NCBI GenBank assembly: GCA_964425755.1
Contig: CAYRNY010000016.1
Coordinates: forward strand, 1-64,000
Reading direction: 5' to 3'
Source: CAYRNY01 sp964425755
Lineage (GTDB): Bacteria; Chloroflexota; Anaerolineae; Aggregatilineales; Aggregatilineaceae
Length of the DNA stretch: 64,000 nt
Below, piece after piece: positions 18,132 to 26,923 of this stretch. The stretch's first letter is position 1. Every line of letters starts with the position of its first letter. The notes beneath the pieces are model-generated. The model ran no database searches. It was given only the letters and a program-made list of their open reading frames with translations, and was not told where the DNA came from. The position numbers and the translations under genes were made by a program.

Positions 18132-20537
18132 ATGTCAGAGTTTACGGTTACTGCATTTACAGGTCACGTGCTCGTCGTCGGCGGGCGGGCGGTGCGCGTG
18201 CCACCGCCGGGGGCTTTGGCCGAATCCGCACCCCGGCGCGCGCCTCGCGTCCGCGAAGGCGACACGTTTTTCATTCTCGTCACACCCGACGAGACCACGC
18301 ACGCCCCCGCGCCGTTCTACGAAGCGCTGGCCCAACTGGGCGCGGACGTGTATTTCGGCAGCGGCGGCGGCATCACCGGCGGGCTGCGGGACGCGCTGGC
18401 CGCGATCAACGCGCAACTGCTGGCGGACGAAACGCCCCGGCAGGTGCACGCGCTGGCGCTGGTACTGCGCGATGCCACCCTCTACGCAGCACGCAGCGGA
18501 AGCACGTTCAGCGCGCTGTTGCAATGGCCCGACCTGGCGCTCTTCCCGACCGAGCGCCACGACCCGTTGAGCATGAACCTGCGCCCGCTGGGGGCCGATC
18601 CTGAGCCGGATATCCAGCTCACGCGGTACACCGTCGCGCCGGGGCAGGCGCTGCTGGTGGCGGACGCGAGCCTGCTCCCGCACAGCGACGACGATCTGCG
18701 CACCGCCTTGAGCGCGGAGAACGTCGCGGGTATCGTCGAACGCGTCAAGGCGCTCGCCGGGAACGAAACCGCCGCCAGCGTGATCCGATTCACCGCGCCG
18801 GACGCGCCCGATCTTACCGGGATAGCCCCGCAACCATCGGGACGCGCGCCGCGTGCCACCCCGCCCCGCCCGGTCACGCCGCCGGAAGCGCCACCCGCCG
18901 ATCCGCCGCGCCAGACACCGCCCTTCACGGCGGAAGACGTCCCGCCGCCGCGCCCGGAAACGGACGCCTCATCCACCGGGACAGTCGAAACCACGCCGTT
19001 CCCGGCGCAGCAAGCCACCGCCAACGTCGCTGATCACGCCGGGGACGCGGCAACCGAGACAGATCCCGGCGAGGCAGACGCCCCCGCAGCGGAACCACTC
19101 GCCGCGCGCGCTGGAGCGTTTCTGGCGCGGCTGCGTGCTGCGTCCAGCATTCGCCGGCGCTCCGGCCCCTCACGGCTGCGCAAAGCGGTGCACAACGCGG
19201 GCCGCACCGGGCGTAACATCTTGCGCGGGGCACTGGCCGCGCTGTTGGTGGTGATCAACGGGATCGGCAGCGTGCTGGAACGGCTGATCCCCACCCCCGG
19301 CGAAGACGGGCGGCAAGGCATCCCCACCAATATCGCGATCGGTGTGGCGGTGTTGATCCCGTTCGTGATCGTGATCGTGGTGGTCGGGCTGGCGCTCTCC
19401 GAACAGGGCAAAGGTAAATTCCAGACTTACCTGGAACGCGCGAAAGCGACGCACCAGGAAGCGCTGGAACTATCCGGTGATGCATGCGACAACCCGGCGC
19501 TGCGCCCGCTGTGGGTCGAGGTCCAGCAGCTGGCCGAGCAGGCCGGCGAGTTGCGCCCCAACGACCAGGACGTGCTGGTGATCAGCGCCGACGCGCGGAA
19601 CTATCTCGACTGTTACGACAAGGTCGAGCGCCGCAATCTCACACTGCTGCACGAGTTTGCGGATAACGCCAAGCTGGTTGGTCCGATCGTCAACGGCGGT
19701 GTGGACCTCTACACGCTGGACCGCGCCAACGGCAGAATCTACCACGACACGCTCAGCGAAAGCGGCGACACGCTCACCACGCGCAACAACACGCCGATCC
19801 TCTACACCGGGCAGGTGATCAGCAACGCCAAAGGGAATTTTACGGTCGGTGAGATTATCGATATCGAGTGGCTGACCGCCGGGGGCACGGCCCACGACAA
19901 CGTGTTGATCGCGCTCGACACCCAGGGCCAGTTGCTTTCGTATTCGCCGACCTTTTTCGCGGACGCCCAGCAGCTTGTCACCGAAGGGCGCTGGGTGCGC
20001 CCGGCGGCGATCGCCGTTTTCCGCTCTAACGTCTACGTGCTGGACACCGGCGCGAACCAGATCTGGCGTTACGTGCCACCTGCAGGCGAGCGGGCCTATT
20101 CCAACGCGCCGGAAGAATACTTCAACGGCGCCACGCTGCCCGATCTCTCCAACGCGGTCGATTTTGGAATCAGCGATGAGGGGGCGGTCTACGTGCTGTT
20201 CGCCGATGGCACGATCAAGCGCTACCGGCGCAACGTGCAGTCGATCGTCGAGGAGCAGCCGTTCGAGCTGCGCGAGGCCCCGCCCGGCGTACTGACAAGC
20301 GGCGTCGCGCTGTTCGTGGATAACGATCCCCTGTCGCGCCAGCTTTACATCGTGGACCCGGAGACCGCCGCGATCTACGAGACGCTGTGGGGCGGCAAGT
20401 TCCGGCGCGGCTACCGCCCGGCCAACATGCCGGACGCGTTTGATGAGGTGTCCGGGATATACGCGGATGCCGTCGTGCGCAATGCGATGTACGTCGTTGC
20501 GGACAACAAGCTCTACCACTTCAAACGCAATCCATAA
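18132..20537 (+). CDS. Degenerate PP2C-like protein with transmembrane segment and extracytoplasmic propeller-like domain
   Basis: An 801-residue membrane protein. Residues 1-230 follow the PP2C order (GDTFFILVTPDE, VHALALVLRDATLYAARSGS, VAPGQALLVADASLL, GNETAASVIRF), but the metal-binding aspartates of active PP2C phosphatases are missing at the equivalent places, so catalysis is doubtful. A disordered Pro/Thr/Glu-rich stretch follows, then a basic segment, one membrane helix (IAIGVAVLIPFVIVIVVVGL), a short helical part and a ~300-residue beta-repeat region with propeller-like units (NVYVLDTGANQIWRY, GAVYVLFADGTIKRY). A TACAAT box at 18077-18082 rules out the ATG at 18081, leaving 18096 or 18132. 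Probably an envelope sensor or scaffold. Confidence 0.72.
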   Translation: MSEFTVTAFTGHVLVVGGRAVRVPPPGALAESAPRRAPRVREGDTFFILVTPDETTHAPAPFYEALAQLGADVYFGSGGGITGGLRDALAAINAQLLADETPRQVHALALVLRDATLYAARSGSTFSALLQWPDLALFPTERHDPLSMNLRPLGADPEPDIQLTRYTVAPGQALLVADASLLPHSDDDLRTALSAENVAGIVERVKALAGNETAASVIRFTAPDAPDLTGIAPQPSGRAPRATPPRPVTPPEAPPADPPRQTPPFTAEDVPPPRPETDASSTGTVETTPFPAQQATANVADHAGDAATETDPGEADAPAAEPLAARAGAFLARLRAASSIRRRSGPSRLRKAVHNAGRTGRNILRGALAALLVVINGIGSVLERLIPTPGEDGRQGIPTNIAIGVAVLIPFVIVIVVVGLALSEQGKGKFQTYLERAKATHQEALELSGDACDNPALRPLWVEVQQLAEQAGELRPNDQDVLVISADARNYLDCYDKVERRNLTLLHEFADNAKLVGPIVNGGVDLYTLDRANGRIYHDTLSESGDTLTTRNNTPILYTGQVISNAKGNFTVGEIIDIEWLTAGGTAHDNVLIALDTQGQLLSYSPTFFADAQQLVTEGRWVRPAAIAVFRSNVYVLDTGANQIWRYVPPAGERAYSNAPEEYFNGATLPDLSNAVDFGISDEGAVYVLFADGTIKRYRRNVQSIVEEQPFELREAPPGVLTSGVALFVDNDPLSRQLYIVDPETAAIYETLWGGKFRRGYRPANMPDAFDEVSGIYADAVVRNAMYVVADNKLYHFKRNP

Positions 20538-20568
20538 CCCGGCGCGGCGTCAGGCAATCAACGAGCGA

Positions 20569-20604
20569 GCGCGGGGTTTAGCGCCCCGCGTTTTGCGTTA
20601 TAAT
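20569..20604 (+). promoter_or_regulatory. Terminator hairpin followed by the LCP gene -10 box
   Basis: GCGCGGGG pairs with CCCCGCG and is followed by TTTT (20569-20594), ending the upstream transcript. TATAAT at 20599-20604 follows at once and should drive the LCP gene, whose ATG is ~40 bases on. The matching -35 is weak. Confidence 0.65.
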
Positions 20605-20642
20605 CCCGCCCAGCCGTACTTTCCGCCGAGCAAGAGGTAACG

Positions 20643-21812
20643 ATGCGTATTCCACAATGGTTCCTGCTGGTATGGGTTATCGCGGTGACGTTGATCGCGA
20701 TTGCGGGGGCAATGTTCGCCTATACCTTTGTGCGCGACCGCGCGGGCGAACTGGATGAAGTGCTGGCGCTGCCCGACCCGCCACAGGTCGGGCGACCGCT
20801 GGCCGGCGTGGACCCCACCATGACGCCGCACCCGGCAACGGGAACACCCACCGTCGCTGAACCGCTGCAAACAGACGCGACGCCACCGGCCACAGACGCC
20901 ACCGGCGACGATGGCACCAGCCCGGCTGCTGTGGCCACGCCAGCGGATGAACTGCCGCCGCTGTGGGACGATCCGCGCCGCGTGTCCGTGCTGCTGATGG
21001 GCATCGACCAACGCGAAGGCGAAGAGGGCACGTTCCCCACCGACACGCTGATCCTCTTCTCGCTGGACCCCGTCGGCAAGACCGCCGCGATCCTGTCGAT
21101 CCCGCGCGATCTATGGGTCACGTACCCGGGGCTGAACCGGTCCGGGCGCATCAACGGCGCGAACATCATCGGGGATGACATCAACTATCCCGGCGGCGGC
21201 GGCCCGGCTTTCGCGGTGCGCACGGTCGAAAACGTGCTGGGCGTCAACATCCCCTACTACGTGCTGATCAACTTCGAGGTGTTTTATACCTTCATCGACG
21301 CGATCGGGCCGATCGAAGTCTGCCCGGAGAACGAGATCCACGACGAGCAGTATCCGGACGGCAGCTACGGCTACATGACCGTACACTTCGATCCCGGCTG
21401 CCAGGAACTCGACTCCGAGCGCCTGCTGCAATACGCGCGCACGCGGCACGGCGATACCGACAGCGATATCGGGCGCTCGCGCCGCCAGCAAGAGGTGATC
21501 CTCAAAGTGCGCCAGAAAGTGTTGAGCGTGGGCGGTGTGTCGGCGCTGCTGCCGCAAGCGCCCGGCCTGTGGGAATCGGTGCAGGACAACATCAAGACGA
21601 ACCTGACGTTCGAGAAGATGGTCAGCCTCGCCCGTACCGCCGAGCAGATCAGCGAAGCGAACATCAGGCAGGGGCAAATCTCATTTGGCGAAGTGTACAT
21701 CGGGACCAGCCCGGAAGGGGACGAAATCCTGATCCCGATCGCGACCGACATCCGCCTGCTGATCGAGGACCTGTTCCGCCCGCCGGGGGCGCCATCCGCA
21801 CGCAGCAGCTAG
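20643..21812 (+). CDS. LytR-CpsA-Psr (LCP) family protein
   Basis: A 389-residue membrane-anchored LCP protein. It has an N-terminal membrane helix (WFLLVWVIAVTLIAIAGAMF), a Pro/Thr-rich spacer and the LCP domain. Family hallmarks are LLMGIDQREGEEGTFPTDT, LSIPRDLWVTYPG with the conserved arginine, GGGGPAFAVRTVENVLG, and LLQYARTRHGDTDSDIGRSR near the end. LCP enzymes move lipid-linked glycopolymers to the cell wall outside the membrane. The start is supported by AAGAGGT six bases before the ATG. It has its own -10 box, but its position next to the PP2C-like envelope protein suggests shared use in wall biology. All typical residues appear present. Confidence 0.92.
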   Translation: MRIPQWFLLVWVIAVTLIAIAGAMFAYTFVRDRAGELDEVLALPDPPQVGRPLAGVDPTMTPHPATGTPTVAEPLQTDATPPATDATGDDGTSPAAVATPADELPPLWDDPRRVSVLLMGIDQREGEEGTFPTDTLILFSLDPVGKTAAILSIPRDLWVTYPGLNRSGRINGANIIGDDINYPGGGGPAFAVRTVENVLGVNIPYYVLINFEVFYTFIDAIGPIEVCPENEIHDEQYPDGSYGYMTVHFDPGCQELDSERLLQYARTRHGDTDSDIGRSRRQQEVILKVRQKVLSVGGVSALLPQAPGLWESVQDNIKTNLTFEKMVSLARTAEQISEANIRQGQISFGEVYIGTSPEGDEILIPIATDIRLLIEDLFRPPGAPSARSS

Positions 21813-21873
21813 CAGCGACTGCTCACGACCACGGACTGACGCCGGGCGTAGCGTTTTCCGCGCCCGGTTTCCG

Positions 21874-22443
21874 CTACCCCCACCCATCCAGGTAAACCGC
21901 GAGCGTGCGCTGCCATGCACTCGCGACCGCGCCATCCTCGCGCTGGAACTGCCCGGCGATCTCCAGCGTCACAAAGCCGTGCATGAGCGCCCACAACCCC
22001 CGCAGCGCGTGTAACGCGCCGGCATCGCCAATGTAAGCGGCAAACAACCCCAGCACCGGCTGTGTCAGGTCGCGCACCAACGCGGTATCCGGCAACACGC
22101 CCGGATCATCGCTCGCGTAGAGCAGCAGGTACGCGCGGGGATGGGCCAGCGCGTAGTCCCGGTAAGCAGTCGCCCCGGCCCATAGCGCAGCGCGCGGATC
22201 ATCCTGTTCCACCGCGTGGATCGCAGCCAGGACCGCGTGCATTTGCTCGCGCAGCGTCAATGTATTGACCGCCTGCAATAGCGCCGTCTTGCTGGCGATG
22301 TGGTTGTACAGCGACGGCGTCTTGACGCCAAACGTCTTCGCCAGTTTGCCAAGCGTCAAGCGGTCCGCACCATCCGCCTCGACCATCGCGCGGGCCGTGC
22401 GGATCAATTCATCGCGGTCAATGCGGGCCGGATAGGGCGACAT
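21874..22443 (-). CDS. TetR/AcrR family transcriptional regulator
   Basis: A 189-residue repressor. The N-terminal HTH is evident: LTLGKLAKTFGVKTPSLYNH is the tri-helical DNA-binding part. The C-terminal ligand domain contains LRGLWALMHGFVTLEIAGQF, typical of the TetR_C_33/WHG-type group. The start has AAAGGAA six bases before the ATG. The inducer and target genes are unknown. The methyltransferase gene upstream on the same strand ends ~110 bases before it, and the LCP gene converges on its 3' end. Confidence 0.92.
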   Translation of the reverse strand: MSPYPARIDRDELIRTARAMVEADGADRLTLGKLAKTFGVKTPSLYNHIASKTALLQAVNTLTLREQMHAVLAAIHAVEQDDPRAALWAGATAYRDYALAHPRAYLLLYASDDPGVLPDTALVRDLTQPVLGLFAAYIGDAGALHALRGLWALMHGFVTLEIAGQFQREDGAVASAWQRTLAVYLDGWG

Positions 22444-22555
22444 AACGCGTTCCTTTCAGGCAATACGTTACGTCTATTATAATCACAACGCTGTCAAATG
22501 TACTGCTTCTGTTGTTGTAATCTCCGGGGGGCATCGTCCAACGCCCGCGCGGCGC

Positions 22556-23116
22556 TCACGCCTCCGGCTTGCGCCCGACGAACGCGCTGATATGCCCCTC
22601 CTCGACATGGTACAGCACGTCCCAGCCGGGGAACAGGTCGGGCAGCTCGCCCAGGCGGAGCAGTTGGCCGGGGTTGGCATCAGGACGTTCTGCCAGCCAG
22701 CGGCGGTTGAAGGTGCGGTAGATCACGCGCCCGCCGGGGCGCACGCGGTCGCGGATCGCGGGGAACAAGTCGCGGTCCAGGAAACGGAACACGTACACGA
22801 GGTCGTAGGGATAATCCGGCAGGGGAAAATGATCGAGGTCGGCCACCAGGAAATTGACGCCGCTCAACCCCCGGCGCAACATCTCCGCGCGGGCTTTGCG
22901 CAGTGCCGTGATGCTGATATCGATAGCATCGACGGTGTAGCCCCGCGCGGCGAGCCATAACGCGCTGCGTCCCAAACCGCACGCCAGTTCCAGCGCGCGG
23001 ATGCCCGGACGGTACGGCGGGGCGTAGTCAACCAGCAACTGCGGCGGCCCTTTGCGCAGCGCACGGATCGCGCTGGCGTAGCGTTCGTTCCAGCGGTCGC
23101 GGTCAGCACGTGCCAT
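22556..23116 (-). CDS. Class I SAM-dependent methyltransferase (TehB-like)
   Basis: A 186-residue methyltransferase. Motif I is ALELACGLGRSALWLAARGY, the acidic residue that binds the SAM ribose is in VDAIDIS, motif II is DYPYDLVYVFRFLDRDL and motif III is VRPGGRVIYRTFN. Size and the opening (DRWNERYAS) resemble the TehB/thiopurine-methyltransferase-like group, often assigned to detoxification; the substrate here is unknown. It starts six bases after the stop of the preceding gene of unknown function, so both are one operon. A GAGG lies before the ATG, rather close. Confidence 0.85.
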   Translation of the reverse strand: MARADRDRWNERYASAIRALRKGPPQLLVDYAPPYRPGIRALELACGLGRSALWLAARGYTVDAIDISITALRKARAEMLRRGLSGVNFLVADLDHFPLPDYPYDLVYVFRFLDRDLFPAIRDRVRPGGRVIYRTFNRRWLAERPDANPGQLLRLGELPDLFPGWDVLYHVEEGHISAFVGRKPEA

Positions 23117-23122
23117 ACTGCC

Positions 23123-23977
23123 TCACTGCTGCGGCAGGCCCATGTACACCGGTGTGTAGTCGAGCGCGTCGGGCACGGCGTCCATGGCTTCCCTGTCACC
23201 GGGCATGAGCATCATCCGCGGGCTGCGCTCGCGCAGGCGGAAGACCTGGTACGCATCACGCACCTGCTGCCAGGTAGGAGCGCGCCAGTTCTCCGGCAGG
23301 TTGAGCACGCCGGCGATCGCGCGTACCCGCTGCCCATGCAGGCTGTTCCACAGGTCGCCGCCCGCGCCCGCCAGCAACGCCTGGGCCTCGCGCGTCTCGG
23401 CGTCGTCCGCGCCGCCCGTGAAGCGCCCCAACAACTTGCCCCCCAGGCGCTCGGCCAGCTTGTTCGCCTTCTGCGCGTCGACCCCCTGCTGCTGCGCGAA
23501 CTGCTCCAGTTCCGGGGGCAGCCCATCCGCGCCCAACACGGCAACCGGCGGCTCGTCCGGTTCCACCGGCGCGACAGTAAGGTCACCCGCGAACGCCTTG
23601 CGCAGCATATCCGGCCCGGCTGCCGGGCGCAGGAACTCCGCGAAGGCATCCGGATCGGTCAGGCGCGCGCCATCGTGCAGCAGCGCGAAGCCCCCGTCCG
23701 TCTCGGTCAGCCAGCCGACCAGCACCGGACGCGCGATCCGTGCCTGGAAATCCGGCAGCACGTCATCGTCCGGCGCGCCCAGCACGCGCACCCATCCCGC
23801 CAGCGGGGGCGCGACAAACTGGCGCACGTTCGCCGCCAGCTTCGGCGGGGTGCCGGTCCCGCCGGGGAACGGATCGTACGGCATGTAACCGCGCGCTGCC
23901 AACGCCTCGCGTAGCGCATCGATCACCGGTTCGGCACGCGTGGTGCGCAAGAACAGACTGTGCCAGGGTTGGCTCAT
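23123..23977 (-). CDS. Conserved-looking protein of unknown function
   Basis: A 284-residue soluble protein that I do not recognise. It begins with a compact domain (WHSLFLRTTRAEPVIDALRE ... GYMPYDPFPGG) containing a conserved-looking stretch of basic and aromatic residues, then a middle part (PELEQFAQQQGVDAQKANKLAE), then a region rich in Gln/Arg/Trp (LNLPENWRAPTWQQVRDAYQ) that could bind nucleic acid. No membrane segment or signal is seen. The ATG at 23977 follows GAGGAG; an upstream in-frame ATG is less likely. It is coupled to the methyltransferase gene six bases downstream, which could mean a shared target. Confidence 0.6.
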   Translation of the reverse strand: MSQPWHSLFLRTTRAEPVIDALREALAARGYMPYDPFPGGTGTPPKLAANVRQFVAPPLAGWVRVLGAPDDDVLPDFQARIARPVLVGWLTETDGGFALLHDGARLTDPDAFAEFLRPAAGPDMLRKAFAGDLTVAPVEPDEPPVAVLGADGLPPELEQFAQQQGVDAQKANKLAERLGGKLLGRFTGGADDAETREAQALLAGAGGDLWNSLHGQRVRAIAGVLNLPENWRAPTWQQVRDAYQVFRLRERSPRMMLMPGDREAMDAVPDALDYTPVYMGLPQQ

Positions 23978-24113
23978 GGGGGATCGCTCCTCGCTGATAT
24001 CGTGTGGCTGGCCGGTCACGCAAGCCGCCGCTTACGCGCTAAGTGTACCGCATCCACACCGGGGGACTCAAACACCAATCGGCGCTATCCGCGCCTGCCG
24101 CACGCATAGCAGC

Positions 24114-24965
24114 TCAGGCGTCCGGGGCGCTTTCGGGGTGCAACCGGTACACCAGCACGCGCGTGAGGTCGACGAACCCCAGGCGGTGATACAGCCGGAG
24201 CTCCGCTTCCGGCGGCTGCACCGTGAAGATGGTCGTTGCGCCATGCCGTTCGGCTTCGCGTACCACTGTGGCGATCAAGGCGTCTTCCATGCCCATACCG
24301 TGCCACAACGGGGCCGTAGCGACTACCTCAAGTTCGGCAGTGGTCCGGCACAGCCCGGCCCGCGCGACTCCGAGCGGAGTATGCTGGTAGTATGCCAGTG
24401 CGTACAACGTGCGCCCGGTCGCGACGTCCTGCTGCAACGCCTTGACGGCCCCCGGTTCGATGTCGCGCGCGTCCACAGCGGTCACGTTCCCGGCGTGGTA
24501 CACGCGCAGCCAGGCAGCGAGATCGTCGAACCCGGTTGCGACTGTGACCGACACGTCAAGGGGAAATGTCTCCGGCAGCGCCCCGAACGGCGTCTCGTCG
24601 GGCGGAAACGGCCCGTAAAGCGGCTGGTAGACCATCACCCGCGCTTCATGCTCCAGCGTGAGGCCCATCAGGGCAAGCTGCTGTTGGAACGCCGCCGGGA
24701 ACAGCGCCTCGTGAAATACCAGGCGCGGCACCCGCCCCAGGCGCTCCAAGCCCGTCAGGGCGTAGCGCAGGTCGTCCCGGCGCACCCACGCAACGCCTTT
24801 ATGCGGCATGACGCAGTTCACATACGGATCGGGGTCGGTGGGGTGAATGACCACATCGACCGTGCCCAACTGCTCAACAACGACGTCCGTACCCAGCAGC
24901 ACGGACTGGCGATACGCTTGAATCCGGCGCAAAGTCCGGCGTTGGTGGCGGTTGAGTACATCCAT
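24114..24965 (-). CDS. GNAT-like acetyltransferase, probably double GNAT
   Basis: A 283-residue protein whose C-terminal ~130 residues carry a GNAT fold: AAWLRVYHAGN, GVARAGLCRTTAELEVVATA and the CoA-binding PLWHGMGMEDALIATVVRE, then LRLYHRLGFVDLTRVLVYRL. The N-terminal half has matching secondary structure (VMPHKGVAWVRRDDLRYALTG ... shortened to GVAWVRRDDLRYALTG) but lacks a clear CoA motif; it may be a degenerate GNAT copy, as in several two-domain acetyltransferases. The substrate is unknown. The start lacks a strong ribosome-binding site. It stands alone. Confidence 0.78.
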   Translation of the reverse strand: MDVLNRHQRRTLRRIQAYRQSVLLGTDVVVEQLGTVDVVIHPTDPDPYVNCVMPHKGVAWVRRDDLRYALTGLERLGRVPRLVFHEALFPAAFQQQLALMGLTLEHEARVMVYQPLYGPFPPDETPFGALPETFPLDVSVTVATGFDDLAAWLRVYHAGNVTAVDARDIEPGAVKALQQDVATGRTLYALAYYQHTPLGVARAGLCRTTAELEVVATAPLWHGMGMEDALIATVVREAERHGATTIFTVQPPEAELRLYHRLGFVDLTRVLVYRLHPESAPDA

Positions 24966-25169
24966 AACGTGACGCGATCCTTGTGTGCGTGAAGGCGCTT
25001 CCAGTGTACCGAATTTTCACGCGGCTGCCACGCCGCCCGGCATAAAGCGAGTTGCTCCTGCGCACGCTTCATCTGAATCCTGTTGCAGCAATCCTCTGCC
25101 CTCAATTAGGTAGGCCAAGCGTCCGATGTGTGCATCGGGACAGCCGCGTTAGTGGCGATGAATGGGCCG

Positions 25170-26552
25170 TCAGTCAGAGACCCAGAACACCGTCTCGATG
25201 TGGTTTGAGCCGGACGCGCTGACCGCCTGCGCCAGCACCTGCCCGCCATCGCCGGTTGCGCGATCGATCACGTTCAGCGAGGACGATCCCACCTGCAGGC
25301 CGCCGCCGATCCAGATCACGTAACGCCCGTCCGGCGACACATCGTACTTGCGGCGCGACTCGTACAGCAACCGCGCGACATCATTGGCGTTGGCGTTCAA
25401 GCCGGGGTTGATCTCGCCGGTCAGCACGACGGGCGACTCCCCCGGCATAACCTGGATCAGCTCCACGCGCATCTCGCCCAAAAACTCGCAGCCTTCGAGG
25501 ACCCAGCGCAGAAACAGCACAGCGCCATCCGGCAGCGCGGTCAGGTCGGTGATGAACGTGGTCTGGTCGTCGCTGTAGATCGTTTCCGGCTCGACCGCAG
25601 GCCCACCTGCACGCGGGCGCGCCAGCACCGCCCACCGCTGGCAGTATGGCATCCCGCGCGACCCGGCATTCGCCGGCTGCTCGATCAACACGCGCGTCCC
25701 ATCCGGCAGCAGGTCGGTGCGGTGATAATCGTGGAAATCGTCCGCCAGACGGTACCCCAGCGCCGCGAGATCGGCTTCCAGCGCCAGGAAATCGTGCAGC
25801 GGATAGTCGAACGCGAGCGCCAGCGCGACTCGCTCGCCGGAATCCGGATTCACGCGATACAGCGCCGGCTCATCGACAATGCGCGTATCCGGCTCGGCAT
25901 CGTCCACCAGCAGCAGGCTGCCATCGTCCAGCCACGCCAACCGCGCCTGCCCGCCGAGATAAGCGATCGTGCCTGCCGCCGGATCGATCAGGTTCGCGCC
26001 GCGCGCCCGATCCCAGGCCAGCGCGTGACCGCCCGGCAGCCAGCCGGGCAGCAGCATCGGCGTGCGCAGATACCCTTCCGGCGCGGCGAAGGACTGCTTC
26101 GCGGACGTGTCCAGGTTCACGACGGTCGGCGCGTAGGAGCGGACGCTGAACCCCGCCGACCCCACGTCTTGCAGGCCCAACGAGCTGTACACCACGTGCG
26201 AGCCATTCGGCGCAGGCAAGAAATAGTTCGTGGTGACATCATCCGTGACCAGTTCCATCGCGTTGCCGTCGAACCGCCCGGCGTACACCTTCTCGTCACG
26301 CGCGAACAGGATCCGCCCGCTAACGCCTTCCGCCAGGGGCAGGTTCATCGCCCCCACCGGCGGCGGCCGCAGTCCCGCAAACGGGGCGTCGGCGCCGGCC
26401 CCTCCTGGCGGCCCGGGGGTATTCGTCGGCGGGCGCTCAACCGCCTGCAGCACCGGGGCAGCGTCTTCTTCCCCGCTGCACCCCGGCAGCACCAGCATCA
26501 GCAGCGCTATGACCACCGGCAGCAGCCCGCTGCGGTGTTTGGGTAGCCTCAT
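25170..26552 (-). CDS. TolB/WD40-like repeat lipoprotein
   Basis: A 460-residue exported lipoprotein. The signal is LLPVVIALLMLVLPGC with the lipobox LPGC. The mature protein starts with a Pro-rich linker and then has repeated beta units (SGRILFARDEKVYAGRFDG, LAWLDDGSLLLVDDAEPDTR, VSPDGRYVIWIGGGL), the S-x-D-G-x-x-I/V-W pattern of TolB- and WD40-like propellers. Such domains bind ligands or proteins at the cell surface; no function can be deduced. The start has a strong GGAGGAG eight bases upstream. It is divergent from the cadherin-like secreted protein across a ~370-base intergenic region. Confidence 0.75.
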   Translation of the reverse strand: MRLPKHRSGLLPVVIALLMLVLPGCSGEEDAAPVLQAVERPPTNTPGPPGGAGADAPFAGLRPPPVGAMNLPLAEGVSGRILFARDEKVYAGRFDGNAMELVTDDVTTNYFLPAPNGSHVVYSSLGLQDVGSAGFSVRSYAPTVVNLDTSAKQSFAAPEGYLRTPMLLPGWLPGGHALAWDRARGANLIDPAAGTIAYLGGQARLAWLDDGSLLLVDDAEPDTRIVDEPALYRVNPDSGERVALALAFDYPLHDFLALEADLAALGYRLADDFHDYHRTDLLPDGTRVLIEQPANAGSRGMPYCQRWAVLARPRAGGPAVEPETIYSDDQTTFITDLTALPDGAVLFLRWVLEGCEFLGEMRVELIQVMPGESPVVLTGEINPGLNANANDVARLLYESRRKYDVSPDGRYVIWIGGGLQVGSSSLNVIDRATGDGGQVLAQAVSASGSNHIETVFWVSD

Positions 26553-26923
26553 CTTTTTGACTCCTCCCGTTGTGGTGAAGGTCCCCTCACGCGACACCAC
26601 AGGCGCGCGGGCGCGACCTCACGACTGCCCTACAGGTTTATACGTAGTGCGGGCGATTCGGTTCAGCAGAAACCGGCAAGATCGTGCTGGTTTTCGCTGC
26701 GGCGCGGGGAATTTACGTTCTTTTATCATTGGCGGGGCCAGCGCCCGATATAATTAAGTTAAGTAAAGGCTAAAGATAAAGAAGGGAAAACGCCATATAC
26801 CTAAGCTTAAGACAAGTCGCTCCAACCTGACGCGATCATGAAACGGCGCACCGATCCCTGACACCGGCACATCGTCGCCACTGCGCTATTATTTCGATCC
26901 CTGTTTACTTGCGAGGAGAGGTC
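26553..26923. other. Divergent intergenic region
   Basis: About 370 bases between the TolB-like lipoprotein and the cadherin-repeat gene. It is AT-rich around 26745-26800 and contains a TATAAT-like box near 26750 on the plus strand with no clear -35. No gene or stable RNA is seen. Confidence 0.5.
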
